Origin: Roseomonas sp. AR75
GTDB taxonomy: Bacteria; Pseudomonadota; Alphaproteobacteria; Acetobacterales; Acetobacteraceae
Assembly: GCF_005222815.1 (NCBI RefSeq)
Contig: NZ_STGB01000005.1
Span: 434,001 to 498,000, forward strand
Direction: 5' to 3'
DNA: 64,000 nt
Shown: positions 47,681 through 55,875 of the stretch, piece by piece
Numbering within the stretch: the stretch's first letter is position 1
How the letters are laid out: every line of letters starts with the position of its first letter
Notes under the pieces: model-generated
The model's database searches: none
The model's input: only the letters and a program-made list of their open reading frames with translations
What the model was told of the DNA's origin: nothing
Made by a program: the position numbers and the translations under genes

Positions 47681-49384
47681 TCAGCCCGGCGGGCGGAGGA
47701 AGGCGAGGTCGGCGCCGAGCGGAGCCTGGGTCACCTGCTCATGCACCAGCCGGTCCCAGCCGCGGGCGGGTGCGGGAGCGGGCTGCCAGGCGGCGCGGCG
47801 GCGGTCCAGCTCGGCGGCGTCCACCAGCAGGTCGAGGCTGCGGTTCTTCACCGAAAGCCGGATGCGGTCGCCGGTCTGCGCCAGCGCCAGCGGGCCGCCC
47901 ACCGCGGCTTCCGGCGCGACATGCAGCACGATGGTGCCAAAGGCGGTGCCGGACATGCGGCAGTCGCTGATGCGCACCATGTCCTTCACGCCCTGGCGCG
48001 CGAGCTTCTTCGGGATGGGCAGGTAGCCGGCTTCCGGCATGCCGGCGGGCGAACGCGGCCCCGCGCCCTTCAGCACCAGGATGTCCTGCGCGGTCACGTC
48101 GAGATCCGGGTCGTCCACCCGGTTCGCCAGGTCCTCGAGCCCGTTGAACACGACGCAGCGGGCTTCCGTCTCGAACAGCGCGGGGGTCGCGGCGCTGCGC
48201 TTGAGGATGGCGCCGTCGGGCGCGAGGTTGCCGCGGAGCGTCACGATGCCGCCGACCGGGCTGATCGGCGTCTCCCGCGCGCGGATGATTCTGCGGTCCA
48301 CGAAATGGCTGCCGTCACCGATGCGGGTGCGAAGCGGCACGCCGTCGAGGTCCGGAGTGTCCAGGTGCAGGAGGTCGCGCAGCTCCCAGAGCAGGGCGCG
48401 CATGCCGCCGGCCGCGTGGAAATCCTCCATGTAGCCCTCGCCGGTGGGCTTCAGGTCCACCAGCACGGGCGTGGTTTCCGACAGCGCATCGAGCCGGTCG
48501 AGGTCGAAGGCGACACCGGCGCGGCCGGCGATGGCGGCGAGATGCACCACCGCGTTGGTGGAGCCGCCGAGGGAGAGCAGCACGCGCATCGCATTCTCGA
48601 CGCTTTCCACCGTCACCAAAGCGGCGGGCGGCATGGGCTTGTGGATCAGCCGCACCGCCTGGGCGCCGGCTTCCTCGGCGATGCGGAGACGGTCGGCATG
48701 CACCGCCGGCGCGCTGGCGGCGTCCAGCGGCATGAAGCCGAGGGTGGCGGCCAGGCAGGCCATGGTGCTGGCCGTGCCCATCACGCCGCAGGTGCCGGCG
48801 GTGGTGGCCAGCTTGCCTTCCAGCGTCGCGATTTTTTCGTCCGTCACGTCACCGGCCCGGTACTTGGCCCAGTAGCGGCGGCAGTCCGTGCAGGCGGAGA
48901 GACGCTCGCCTTCGAAGGCCTGGGCCAGCATCGGGCCGGTGACCAGCATGACGGAGGGCGTGCCGGCGCTGACGGCCGCCATGAGCTGGGCCGGCACGGT
49001 CTTGTCGCAGCCGCCGATCAGCACCGCGGCATCCATCGGCTGCGCTGCCAGCATCGCCTCGGTGTCGAGCGCCATCAGGTTGCGGTAGTGCATGGAACAC
49101 GGGTTCAGCGAGGGCTCGCAGAGCGAGACGGTCGGGAAGGCCAGCGGCAGGCCGCCGGCCGCCAGCACGCCGCGCTTCACCGCCTCCAGCAGTTCGGGGA
49201 CGGTGCGGTGGCAGTTGTTGTAGTCGCTGGCGGTATCGGCGATGCCGACCACGGGCTTGTCCAGCATGGCCTGGGTGTAGCCCATGGACTTGGCGAAGCT
49301 GCGCCGGAGGTAGAGCGCGAACTCCCGGTCCCCGTAATTGGAGGATCGGTTGGCGAGGCCAAGCTTGCGGGTCGTGTCGGTCAT
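47681..49384 (-). CDS. IlvD/Edd-family dehydratase, probably sugar-acid type
   Basis: Fe-S/Mg dehydratase of 567 residues. Cluster cysteines are seen in YNNCHRTVPE, GGCDKTVPAQL and TAGTCGVMGTAST; the late VRISDCRMSGTAFGTIVLH is family-typical. Wording such as LNPCSMHYRNLMALDTEAML and the residue set around it fits pentonate dehydratases (arabinonate/xylonate) better than the isoleucine/valine enzyme, but the assignment within the family is inference. ATG at 49384 chosen at the start of homology; a longer frame covers repeats. Confidence 0.85.
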   Translation of the reverse strand: MTDTTRKLGLANRSSNYGDREFALYLRRSFAKSMGYTQAMLDKPVVGIADTASDYNNCHRTVPELLEAVKRGVLAAGGLPLAFPTVSLCEPSLNPCSMHYRNLMALDTEAMLAAQPMDAAVLIGGCDKTVPAQLMAAVSAGTPSVMLVTGPMLAQAFEGERLSACTDCRRYWAKYRAGDVTDEKIATLEGKLATTAGTCGVMGTASTMACLAATLGFMPLDAASAPAVHADRLRIAEEAGAQAVRLIHKPMPPAALVTVESVENAMRVLLSLGGSTNAVVHLAAIAGRAGVAFDLDRLDALSETTPVLVDLKPTGEGYMEDFHAAGGMRALLWELRDLLHLDTPDLDGVPLRTRIGDGSHFVDRRIIRARETPISPVGGIVTLRGNLAPDGAILKRSAATPALFETEARCVVFNGLEDLANRVDDPDLDVTAQDILVLKGAGPRSPAGMPEAGYLPIPKKLARQGVKDMVRISDCRMSGTAFGTIVLHVAPEAAVGGPLALAQTGDRIRLSVKNRSLDLLVDAAELDRRRAAWQPAPAPARGWDRLVHEQVTQAPLGADLAFLRPPG

Positions 49385-49415
49385 GCGGCGGTTCCTGCTC
49401 CCTGCCTCGCCTCTA

Positions 49416-49590
49416 CTCCCTCCCCCGCCTGTGGGGGAGGGTCGGGGTGGGGGCGGAATTGCCCCCTCTCCACCCGTAGGGGGGAGAGGGTGGGGTGAGG
49501 GGGGCGTGCACGGAAATGAAGGGCGCTCACGACCGGGCACGTCCCCCTCACCCAACCCTCTCCCCCACTAGAAGTGGGGGGAGAGGGCTT
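49416..49590. repeat. cluster of dispersed repeats, partly composite
   Basis: First copy: CTCCCTCCCCCGCCTGTG then GGGGGAGGGTCGGGGTGGGG. Second: CCCCCTCTCCACCCGTAG then GGGGGGAGAGGGTGGGGTGA. Third, inverted: CCCCCTCACCCAACCCTCTC with the CCCCCACTAGAAGTGGGGGG hairpin. The second and third face each other as in the composite form, with a short spacer of about 45 bp. Confidence 0.8.
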
Positions 49591-49675
49591 CTTCGGCGGA
49601 TTGCCTCGGCTGCTCGTCTACGGCCTGGAGGCCGACGGTAACATGATACCGCATGCCCCCAAACCCCCTTCCCGC

Positions 49676-49704
49676 TTGACTTTCCGCCCCTTTCCCGCGA
49701 TACG
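49676..49704 (+). promoter_or_regulatory. sigma-70-type promoter of rplM-rpsI
   Basis: TTGACT (49676-49681), then a 17-bp spacer, then GATACG (49699-49704). The -35 box is near perfect, the -10 weaker, as in many alphaproteobacterial promoters. Transcription would begin about 30 bases before the rplM start. Confidence 0.6.
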
Positions 49705-49741
49705 GCGCGCCGCACAGATCGCTTCGGATATCTGAACAACA

Positions 49742-50260
49742 ATGCTTACGAGACAGACCACCTCGATCAAGCCGGCCGAGGTCAGCAAGGGCTGGGTGCT
49801 GATCGATGCGGAGGGCCTGGTGCTTGGCCGCCTCGCCTCCATCGTCGCCAACCGCCTGCGCGGCAAGCACAAGGCGCAATTCACCCCGCATGTGGATTGC
49901 GGCGACCATGTCGTCGTCATCAACGCGAAGAAGGTCCGCGTGACCGGCCAGAAGGCGGAGCAGTCCGTCTTCTACTGGCACACCGGCTATGCCGGCGGCA
50001 TCAAGGGCCGCACCTTCCGCGAGCGGATCGAGAGCGCGCATCCCGAGCGCGTCATCGAGAAGGCGGTGGAGCGGATGATCACCCGCGGTCCGCTCGGCCG
50101 GCGCCAGATGCGCAACCTGCATGTCTATGCCGGGCCGGAGCATCCGCATGGCGGCAACACACCGCAGCCGCTCGATGTCGGCGCGATGAACCGCAAGAAT
50201 GTCGCCGCGGGCGGCGCTACGAATGTCGCCGCGGGCGGCGCAACGAATAAGGTGGCCTGA
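49742..50260 (+). CDS. rplM: 50S ribosomal protein L13
   Basis: Large-subunit ribosomal protein of 172 residues. L13 signatures: WVLIDAEGLVLGRLAS, the GDHVVVINAKKVRVTG block, YAGGIKGRTFRERIE, the MLPRGPLGR-like MITRGPLGRRQM and LHVYAGPEHPHG. The normal chain ends soon after QPLDVGAMNRKN; here a 24-bp tandem duplication adds V-A-A-G-G-A-T-N twice. Upstream lies a sigma-70-type promoter, downstream rpsI in the standard pair. Confidence 0.98.
   Translation: MLTRQTTSIKPAEVSKGWVLIDAEGLVLGRLASIVANRLRGKHKAQFTPHVDCGDHVVVINAKKVRVTGQKAEQSVFYWHTGYAGGIKGRTFRERIESAHPERVIEKAVERMITRGPLGRRQMRNLHVYAGPEHPHGGNTPQPLDVGAMNRKNVAAGGATNVAAGGATNKVA
50197..50244 (+). repeat. 24-bp tandem duplication inside rplM
   Basis: GAATGTCGCCGCGGGCGGCG plus four bases occurs at 50197-50220 and again at 50221-50244 with one substitution. 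The frame is kept, so it lengthens the L13 tail by eight residues. Confidence 0.9.
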
Positions 50261-50264
50261 GCTC

Positions 50265-50771
50265 ATGAGCGAGCAGACTTCCCGCGGCGGCTCGCTGGCC
50301 GAGCTGAAGGATATGGTGAACGCCGCCGGTGGCCCCACCGCCACCGCGCCGGCCGAGGCCCCGCGCGAGCCGAAGCGCGACGCGCAGGGCCGGTCCTACG
50401 CGACCGGCCGCCGCAAGAACGCCATCGCGCGCGTCTGGGTGAAGCCCGGCAAGGGCGAGATGGAGATCAACGGCAAGAGCCTGCCCAAGTATTTCGCCCG
50501 GCCGGTGCTGCGCATGCTGATCTCGCAGCCCTTCCTGGTGACCGACCGCTACCAGCAGTTCGACGTCTACGCGACCGTCGTCGGCGGCGGCCTCTCGGGC
50601 CAGGCCGGCGCGCTGCGCCACGGCATCTCCCGCGCGCTGACCTATTACGAGCCGGGGCTGCGCCCGCTGCTCAAGAAGGCCGGCTTCCTCACCCGCGACC
50701 CGCGCGCGGTCGAGCGCAAGAAGTACGGCAAGCCGAAGGCGCGACGTTCCTTCCAGTTCTCCAAGCGCTGA
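50265..50771 (+). CDS. rpsI: 30S ribosomal protein S9
   Basis: Small-subunit protein of 168 residues. The N-terminal 45 residues are a variable extension common in alphaproteobacteria; the core begins at YATGRRKNAIARVWVKPG, continues with KSLPKYFAR and GGGLSGQAGALRHGISRAL, and ends in the decoding-site tail RRSFQFSKR. Starts four bases after the rplM stop and is followed by a strong terminator. Confidence 0.98.
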   Translation: MSEQTSRGGSLAELKDMVNAAGGPTATAPAEAPREPKRDAQGRSYATGRRKNAIARVWVKPGKGEMEINGKSLPKYFARPVLRMLISQPFLVTDRYQQFDVYATVVGGGLSGQAGALRHGISRALTYYEPGLRPLLKKAGFLTRDPRAVERKKYGKPKARRSFQFSKR

Positions 50772-50782
50772 CGCCCAGCGGA

Positions 50783-50856
50783 CCGGGCGTCACGCCCGGC
50801 CTGCATGGCTGGTTCATCCGGGGGGCGGGTCCGCAAGGGCCCGCCCCTCTTGCTTT
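50783..50856 (+). terminator. terminator of rplM-rpsI
   Basis: Two hairpins: CCGGGCG-TCA-CGCCCGG (50783-50799) and GGGGCGGG/CCCGCCCC (50822-50829 with 50840-50847, ten-base loop). The second is followed by TCTTGCTTT, giving an intrinsic terminator about 50 bp after the rpsI stop. Confidence 0.7.
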
Positions 50857-50902
50857 CCGGGGTCGGAATCCGGCCCCATCTCGCGGCGAAAGGAGCCGTA
50901 TC

Positions 50903-51865
50903 ATGGCCAAGGGCCCCATCCCGAGCGTCTTCATCGACGGCGAGTCCGGCACCACCGGCCTGCAGATCCGCGACCGCCTGGCGCGATTCCCCGGCTTGGC
51001 CCTGCGCTCCATCGCCGCCGAGCAGCGCAAGGATCCCGCCGCCAAGCGCGCCCTGATGGCGGAGGTGGACCTGGTCGTGCTCTGCCTGCCCGACGACGCC
51101 GCGAAGGAGGCGGCGGCGATGGCGGCCGAGCTCGGCGACCAGGCGCCGAAGCTGCTGGACGCCTCCACCGCGCATCGCGTGCATCCGGACTGGGTCTATG
51201 GCTTCGCGGAGCTGTCGCCGGCGCAGGCAGAAGCCATCGCGGCCGCGCCGCGCGTAGCCAATCCCGGCTGCTACCCCACCGGCGCGATCGCGCTGATCCG
51301 CCCGCTGGTCGAGGCGGGGATCATGCCGAAGGACTACCCGGTCACGGTCAACGCCGTCTCCGGCTACAGCGGCGGCGGCAAGGCGATGATCGCGGAGTTC
51401 GAGCCCGCGCGCAGCGCGCCGCCCTTCTTCCTCTATGGGCTGTCGCTGGAGCACAAGCACCTGCCGGAGATCCAGCATTATGGCGGCCTGACGCGCCGCC
51501 CGATCTTCGTGCCCAGCGTCGGCGACTTCGCCCAGGGCATGCTGGTGAGCGTGCCGCTGCACCTCGATACGCTGCGGCCCGGCACCGCGGTGGCCGACCT
51601 GGAGGCCGCGCTGCGCGACGCCTATGCGCGCTCCACCTGGGTGCGCGTGGAGGCCGCCGATGGCAAGGCGCGGCTGGCGCCGGAGGACCTCAACGGGTCG
51701 AACATGCTGGAGCTGCGGGTGTTTGGCAGCGAGAAGCACCGCCAGGCGGTGCTGGTCGCGCGGCTCGACAACCTCGGCAAGGGTGCCTCGGGCGCGGCGG
51801 TGCAGAATATCGGGCTGATGCTCGGACTGGACGTCGCGCCGGCTCTGCCGCTGGCGGCGGAGTAG
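50903..51865 (+). CDS. argC: N-acetyl-gamma-glutamyl-phosphate reductase (type 2)
   Basis: Arginine-biosynthesis NADPH enzyme of 320 residues that reduces N-acetylglutamyl phosphate to the semialdehyde. The short form lacking some N-terminal residues is the AGPR type 2 family. Dinucleotide motif FIDGESGTTGLQI (10-22), the active cysteine C123 in NPGCYPTG, and EHKHLPEI with the active histidine are present. The ATG at 50903 follows AAAGGAG. It lies directly after rplM-rpsI, a frequent arrangement. Confidence 0.96.
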   Translation: MAKGPIPSVFIDGESGTTGLQIRDRLARFPGLALRSIAAEQRKDPAAKRALMAEVDLVVLCLPDDAAKEAAAMAAELGDQAPKLLDASTAHRVHPDWVYGFAELSPAQAEAIAAAPRVANPGCYPTGAIALIRPLVEAGIMPKDYPVTVNAVSGYSGGGKAMIAEFEPARSAPPFFLYGLSLEHKHLPEIQHYGGLTRRPIFVPSVGDFAQGMLVSVPLHLDTLRPGTAVADLEAALRDAYARSTWVRVEAADGKARLAPEDLNGSNMLELRVFGSEKHRQAVLVARLDNLGKGASGAAVQNIGLMLGLDVAPALPLAAE

Positions 51866-52196
51866 CAACGAGCCCTCTCCCCCCCCCTCGCGCGTTGCCC
51901 TCTCCCCCCTCAGGGGGGAGAGGGTTGGGTGAGGGGGGCGTGCAGGAGAAGCGAAGCCCGCTCCCATCATGCGAAACCTGAGTCTCCAGCGCTGGGCGCA
52001 GCCCCCCTCACCCGCTCCGGCTAGGGCGCTCACGCGCCCAAGCCTGCGCGACCCTCTCCCCCCGTCCGGGGGGAGAGGGGAGACGCGAGCGAGGGGGAAA
52101 CGAGAGTGCGAACCGAGGCCGCGATTGCCAGGCGCCCCAAGGAAGGCAAGGGTCCTTCCCGGAGACCAGCACCGCCGGAGCACAGCGAGACACAGC
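51866..52196. other. intergenic region with composite repeat
   Basis: 331 bp between argC and the gamma-carbonic-anhydrase gene. A composite repeat occupies 51888-52080; the rest shows no promoter that could be recognised by eye. Confidence 0.7.
51888..52080. repeat. composite intergenic repeat element, long form
   Basis: The left hairpin CCCTCTCCCCCCTCAGGGGG with its GAGAGGGTTGGGTGAGGGG tail faces a right half made of CCCCCTCACCCGCTCCGGCT, a GGGCGCTCACGCGCCC dyad and the CCCTCTCCCCCCGTCCGGGG hairpin. Structure is the same as at 5849-6058; the spacer sequence differs. Confidence 0.82.
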
Positions 52197-52745
52197 ATGG
52201 ACGATCTGCACCCCGCCGCGACCCGCGGCCCCCTCCTGCCCTTCGAGGGCCAGTTGCCGCGCATCCACCCGGAGGCCTGGGTGGCGCCCACCGCCATCGT
52301 CATCGGCGATGTCGAGATCGGGGCGGACAGCTCCGTCTGGTACCACTGCGTCCTGCGCGGCGACACCAACATCATGCGCATCGGCGCGCGCACCAATGTG
52401 CAGGACGGCTCGATCCTGCACCTCAACGCCGGCGCGGAGCCGCTGATCATCGGCGACGACGTCACCATCGGCCATGCCTGCATCGTGCACGCCTGCACGC
52501 TGAAGAACCGCGCCTTCGTCGGCATGGGCGCGACCGTGCTGGACCGCGCGGTGATCGAGGAAGGCGGCATGCTCGGCGCCGGCGGCGTGCTGCCGCCGGG
52601 CAAGGTGATCGGCCGCTACGAGCTGTGGATGGGCAACCCCGCCAAGCTGGTGCGCGTGATGACCGAGGAGGAACGCGCGCGCTTCGACAAGACGGCGCCG
52701 AATTACGTCGCGCTCGCCAAGCGCCACCGCGCCAGCCTGGCGTGA
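52197..52745 (+). CDS. gamma-carbonic anhydrase family protein
   Basis: Left-handed beta-helix protein of 182 residues (PaaY/YrdA type). Hexapeptide repeats run from VAPTAIVIGDV onward. Putative zinc histidines are H75, H93 and H98 (in LHLNAG and IGHACIVH). The C-terminal helix (TEEERARFDKTAPNYVALAK) is typical. Family members range from real carbonic anhydrases to proteins with no detected activity. ATG at 52197, 120 bp after the composite repeat. It is 122 bp ahead of the lipoprotein genes and may stand alone. Confidence 0.9.
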   Translation: MDDLHPAATRGPLLPFEGQLPRIHPEAWVAPTAIVIGDVEIGADSSVWYHCVLRGDTNIMRIGARTNVQDGSILHLNAGAEPLIIGDDVTIGHACIVHACTLKNRAFVGMGATVLDRAVIEEGGMLGAGGVLPPGKVIGRYELWMGNPAKLVRVMTEEERARFDKTAPNYVALAKRHRASLA

Positions 52746-52867
52746 CGGGGCCCGGCGCCGTGCGGATGCGGAACGTCGCTTCCCCGTTGCGGCGCGCGGC
52801 GCCTAGGCTCCCCCGCCGCGATCATCGCACGGCGGCGCTTCGCCGCCCCGGCAAGAAGGAAACGACG

Positions 52868-53431
52868 ATGCGCCCGACCCGCCATGCCGCCCTGCTCTGC
52901 CTGGTGCTCCTCGGTGGGTGCACCGGCGCCATGGCGCCGACGCAGCCGCCGAGCCTGCCGGCCTCGCTGCAGGGCGGCGCAGCCATCCCGGGTCGTGTCG
53001 CCATCGCCAACACGGCCCAGGTCTTCGGGCAGCCCGCCAGTGTGGCCGGGCAGCCGGTGAGGGCGGCGAATGCGATCTCCCAGCTCGAATGGCTGACAGT
53101 GGATATCCTCACCAGCCAGAATTTCGTGAATCTGCCGCCGACCGTGCCGGGCGCGCTGCGCCAGGCCCGCGACGCGGTGAGGCAGGCCTTCGGTGTGGTG
53201 CCCGACACCACGCCGCAGGCGGCGGTCAACGCCTTCGACGGCGCGGCATCGGCGCTTGCCGGGGGTGACCGCGCGGCGGCGCAGGCTTCCCTCGCCACGG
53301 TGACCGGGCCGGCGGGGGCGCCGCGCGCCCTCGACCTGCTGTCGGCGCTGCCCAGCATTCCCGCCGCCGCCTCGGGCACGGCGATTGCCGTGAACGGCCT
53401 GGCCACGATGGACCAGCGGAACTTCCGCTGA
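52868..53431 (+). CDS. paralogous lipoprotein 1
   Basis: Lipoprotein of 187 residues with lipobox LLGGC and lipidation cysteine C18. The mature part has VFGQPASVAGQPVRAANAIS, then QLEWLTVDILTS, then RDAVRQAFGV; these blocks recur in the next two genes (for example VFGNPASLRGDPAGVAEAL/LEFITVEL/AFGI). No known domain recognised. The start has AAGGAAACG upstream. The stop and the next start share bases (TGATG), so lipoproteins 1 and 2 are coupled. Confidence 0.82.
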   Translation: MRPTRHAALLCLVLLGGCTGAMAPTQPPSLPASLQGGAAIPGRVAIANTAQVFGQPASVAGQPVRAANAISQLEWLTVDILTSQNFVNLPPTVPGALRQARDAVRQAFGVVPDTTPQAAVNAFDGAASALAGGDRAAAQASLATVTGPAGAPRALDLLSALPSIPAAASGTAIAVNGLATMDQRNFR

Positions 53432-54018
53432 TGGGCAAGGCGCGCGCGCCTGTGGCGGCGTGGGGCGCCGCGCTGCTGATGCCGGTGCTGCTCGCGGCCT
53501 GCGCGAACCTGCCGCCGCCGCAGGTGCCGCTGACGCTGCCGCGCTCGGCCGATCCCGGCGGCCTGGCGGACCCGACGCGCGGGGCGGTGATCACGTCGGC
53601 CTATGTGTTCGGCAACCCGGCCTCGCTGCGCGGCGATCCCGCCGGCGTGGCAGAGGCGCTGGGCAGGCTGGAATTCATCACGGTGGAACTGGATGTCGGG
53701 CCGCGCTGGATCGGCATCGACCCGACGACCATCCTGATGCTGCAGGCCGGCCGGGCGGAGGCGCGCGCCGCCTTCGGCATCGATCCCGCCGCGCCGCCCC
53801 AGCAGGTGGTGGATTCGCTGTTCGCGGTCGCCGTGGCGCTGCGGGCCGGCGATCGTGAAGCGGCGCTGGCGGCGCTCGCGCCGATCGTCCCGCCCGGCCA
53901 GGCGGAGGCGGTGCTGGCGCGCATGGCGGAACTGCCGGTCCTGCCCCGCGCCGCCGCGGCCACGCGCCGGGCGCAGGCCGCGATGCTCGACATGGGGCAG
54001 CGCCGGTTCGGCTTCTGA
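53431..54018 (+). CDS. paralogous lipoprotein 2
   Basis: 195 residues, lipobox VLLAAC with C24. Shares the block VFGNPASLRGDPAGVAEALG, the LEFITVELDVGPRW stretch and RAEARAAFGIDPAAP with its neighbours. The C-terminal half is helical, Ala-rich, ending QRRFGF, which parallels the DQRNFR end of lipoprotein 1. Unknown function; a membrane-anchored structural or assembly role is only a guess. Confidence 0.82.
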   Translation: MGKARAPVAAWGAALLMPVLLAACANLPPPQVPLTLPRSADPGGLADPTRGAVITSAYVFGNPASLRGDPAGVAEALGRLEFITVELDVGPRWIGIDPTTILMLQAGRAEARAAFGIDPAAPPQQVVDSLFAVAVALRAGDREAALAALAPIVPPGQAEAVLARMAELPVLPRAAAATRRAQAAMLDMGQRRFGF

Positions 54019-54114
54019 GGCCGCGCGGCGCTTGCGCCGCGCGGGCCGGCAAGCAAGATGGCACCGGGCAAGGGCGGGCCGCCGGATGCGGCGCGGCGCC
54101 ATCGGGGGTTCGTG

Positions 54115-54756
54115 ATGCGCAGGCGTTCGCTGCCGGGATTGTTGCTGCTGGCGCTGCCGGGCTGCGCCGAGATGCGGCAGCAGCCCGAACTCGCCCGGGT
54201 GCCGCCCGGGCTCGGCGTGGTGGCCGCCGATCCGGTGCCCGCCATGGTGGCGGAGGCCGCGGCGGCGCTGTCCAGCGCCGGTGCTTCCCTGAACGGGCAC
54301 CCCGCCGAGACCGCGCGGGCGCTCGGCCAGATGGAATTCGTCATCGAGGCGTTCCGCCGCAATCCGCGCTGGTCGCCCATCTCCATCGGCACGATCACGG
54401 AACTCCGGACGGCGCGGACGGAATGGCGCGAGGCGATCGGCATCGATGCCGCGGCGGATGGCGCGGCGGTGGCCGAGGCGCTCGGCCGGGCCTCGCTGTC
54501 GCTGCGCGAATCGAGCACGCAGGGCGCCGCGGCGGCCCTGGCGCCGGCGCTGTTCCAGCCGGGCGGCGCGCCGACCGTCGCGCGGCTCGCCGCGCCGGGC
54601 CCGCTGCCGCAGTCGCGCATCGCCAGCGCCATGGCGCGCGACGACGTGCAGCGCATGCAGCGGCTGCAGATCGGCGGCGTGACCGGCGCGCTGGACCCGA
54701 ACGCGCCCTATCTCAATTCGCTGACGGGCGCGCAGATGCCGGGGACGCTGCGCTGA
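54115..54756 (+). CDS. paralogous lipoprotein 3
   Basis: 213 residues, lipobox ALPGC with C17. Corresponding blocks are ASLNGHPAETARALGQ, MEFVIEAFRRNPRWSPISIG and TEWREAIGIDAA. The ATG at 54115 (MRRRSLPG) is preferred; an ATG at 54058 would precede the leader by 19 polar residues. 96 bp separate it from lipoprotein 2. The most diverged of the three; a hairpin follows. Confidence 0.8.
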   Translation: MRRRSLPGLLLLALPGCAEMRQQPELARVPPGLGVVAADPVPAMVAEAAAALSSAGASLNGHPAETARALGQMEFVIEAFRRNPRWSPISIGTITELRTARTEWREAIGIDAAADGAAVAEALGRASLSLRESSTQGAAAALAPALFQPGGAPTVARLAAPGPLPQSRIASAMARDDVQRMQRLQIGGVTGALDPNAPYLNSLTGAQMPGTLR

Positions 54757-54761
54757 AGCAT

Positions 54762-54791
54762 CCGGGGCGGCGCGACGCCGCACCGCCCCGG
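54762..54791. terminator. hairpin between convergent lipoprotein and PEP-CTERM genes
   Basis: CCGGGGCGG (54762-54770) pairs perfectly with CCGCCCCGG (54783-54791) around a 12-base loop. No T-run follows on either side, so termination is likely but unproved. Confidence 0.45.
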
Positions 54792-54838
54792 TGTAAAATC
54801 CGCCGACATGCCCAACGGGGCAGGCCGGCGGTGATGGT

Positions 54839-55666
54839 TCAGGCGGACCGGTTACGGCGGCGGACAACGCCGAGGCCGGCCAGCCCGAGGCCGAACAGCG
54901 CGAGGGACATGGGCTCCGGAACCTCGATCTCGTCGGTGTCCTGGCGGAACACCAGCGAGGTGGTGGGCAGGAGCTGGCCCTGGCCGCCGGTCTGCGGGTC
55001 GACGAAGGTGATCGTCATCCGGTGGAACATGTCGGTGGTGCCGTTCCAGTTGTTCCACCAGTCGTACGCCACGGCCAGGTCGCCCGTGTAGGTCGAGAGC
55101 GCCGCGTCCACGAGCAGCGAGAAGCCCCCTGCGCCATGGCCAGGATTCGTGCCGTCATCGGTGTCGAACCCCATGTCGGGACGGCCGATGGCCTCCAGCA
55201 CCACCTGCGTGATCCCGAGGCCGGAACTGCCGTTCCGAAGCTCCCAGGGCTGCGTGAAGGTGTCGCCGGACTGCTCGATGAAGGCGCGATAGAAGGGCGT
55301 GGTCTGATCGACGTCGAAATGCACGCCGGGCACCGCGGTGTTCGGATACAGCACTGCACCGCTCGGGATGTTCTTGCCCGAGGGGTTCTGCCATACGCCC
55401 GTCTGCGTAGCCCCGTTCGACCAGGTGAAGGTCGCCCGGATGTCGCCGCCGCCCGAATTCTCCCGCACCCGGTTGTAGCCAACGCCGTCGCGGTCATCCG
55501 TGGACAGGCTCTCGCCGGTGGACAGGGTCTGAGTCATCTGCAGCGTCGAGTAGACGCTGCTCCGGTCATAGGTGTAGGTCACCGCCGCCAGGGCGTTGCC
55601 CGAGAGCAGCATCGCCGTCCCGATGATCGCCGAGGCCTGTAGGAGTCTTGGTTGCATCGTCCTCAT
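54839..55666 (-). CDS. PEP-CTERM sorting-domain protein
   Basis: Secreted protein of 275 residues. An N-terminal leader (about 1-28) ends in NALA-AVTYTY. The mature region is Thr/Ser/Asn/Gly-rich and beta-rich (YNRVRENSGGGDIRATFTW). The C-terminus is a complete PEP-CTERM tail: VPEPMSLAL, one membrane helix, then VRRRNRSA. Exosortase cleaves such tails, in bacteria that make extracellular polysaccharide. The exosortase/EPS genes are not in the window. ATG at 55666, or at 55657 with GAGG upstream. A sigma-54 promoter lies 50 bp upstream. Confidence 0.93.
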   Translation of the reverse strand: MRTMQPRLLQASAIIGTAMLLSGNALAAVTYTYDRSSVYSTLQMTQTLSTGESLSTDDRDGVGYNRVRENSGGGDIRATFTWSNGATQTGVWQNPSGKNIPSGAVLYPNTAVPGVHFDVDQTTPFYRAFIEQSGDTFTQPWELRNGSSGLGITQVVLEAIGRPDMGFDTDDGTNPGHGAGGFSLLVDAALSTYTGDLAVAYDWWNNWNGTTDMFHRMTITFVDPQTGGQGQLLPTTSLVFRQDTDEIEVPEPMSLALFGLGLAGLGVVRRRNRSA

Positions 55667-55715
55667 CCCTTGTGGTTCGCGGGCCGCGGGACAGAAGCGG
55701 CCGCGAAGGGGAGGG

Positions 55716-55731
55716 AGCAACATGCGTGCCA
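55716..55731 (-). promoter_or_regulatory. sigma-54 promoter of the PEP-CTERM gene
   Basis: On the minus strand the sequence is TGGCACGCATGTTGCT, an exact fit to TGGCACG-N4-TTGCW with GG and GC ten bases apart. Transcription would start near 55705, about 40 bases before the ATG. Sigma-54 with the PrsK/PrsR pair is associated with PEP-CTERM/exosortase systems. Confidence 0.88.
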
Positions 55732-55860
55732 GCTAATTAACGCATTGTTCCACAGGGAAATCGCTTCGCAAGAAAATTACAATGTAAAATATGTATACGC
55801 CTTGACCTTCCAAGAAACGGCAAGTATTCGTCGCAAAGTAGCACAACCGGGAGTTGCTCC
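55732..55860. promoter_or_regulatory. AT-rich stretch upstream of the sigma-54 promoter
   Basis: About 130 bp with base composition far from the surrounding sequence, including AGCTAATTAACG, AAAATTACAATGTAAAATAT and two TCGCAA elements (55766-55771 and 55831-55836). It lies where an enhancer-binding activator of the sigma-54 promoter would bind and also precedes the phaC stop. Confidence 0.5.
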
Positions 55861-55875
55861 AGGCGCGGCGGGCGT

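Larger units (their letters stand above)
49385..49741. other. intergenic region upstream of rplM with several repeats
   Basis: 357 bp between divergent genes. It contains three copies or half-copies of the dispersed repeat (49416-49590) and the rplM promoter at 49676-49704. No gene was recognised. Confidence 0.7.

Noticed and set aside
49676..49704. Sigma-54 element before rplM
   Set aside because: The sequence fits a -35/-10 promoter instead; GG-N10-GC spacing is absent.
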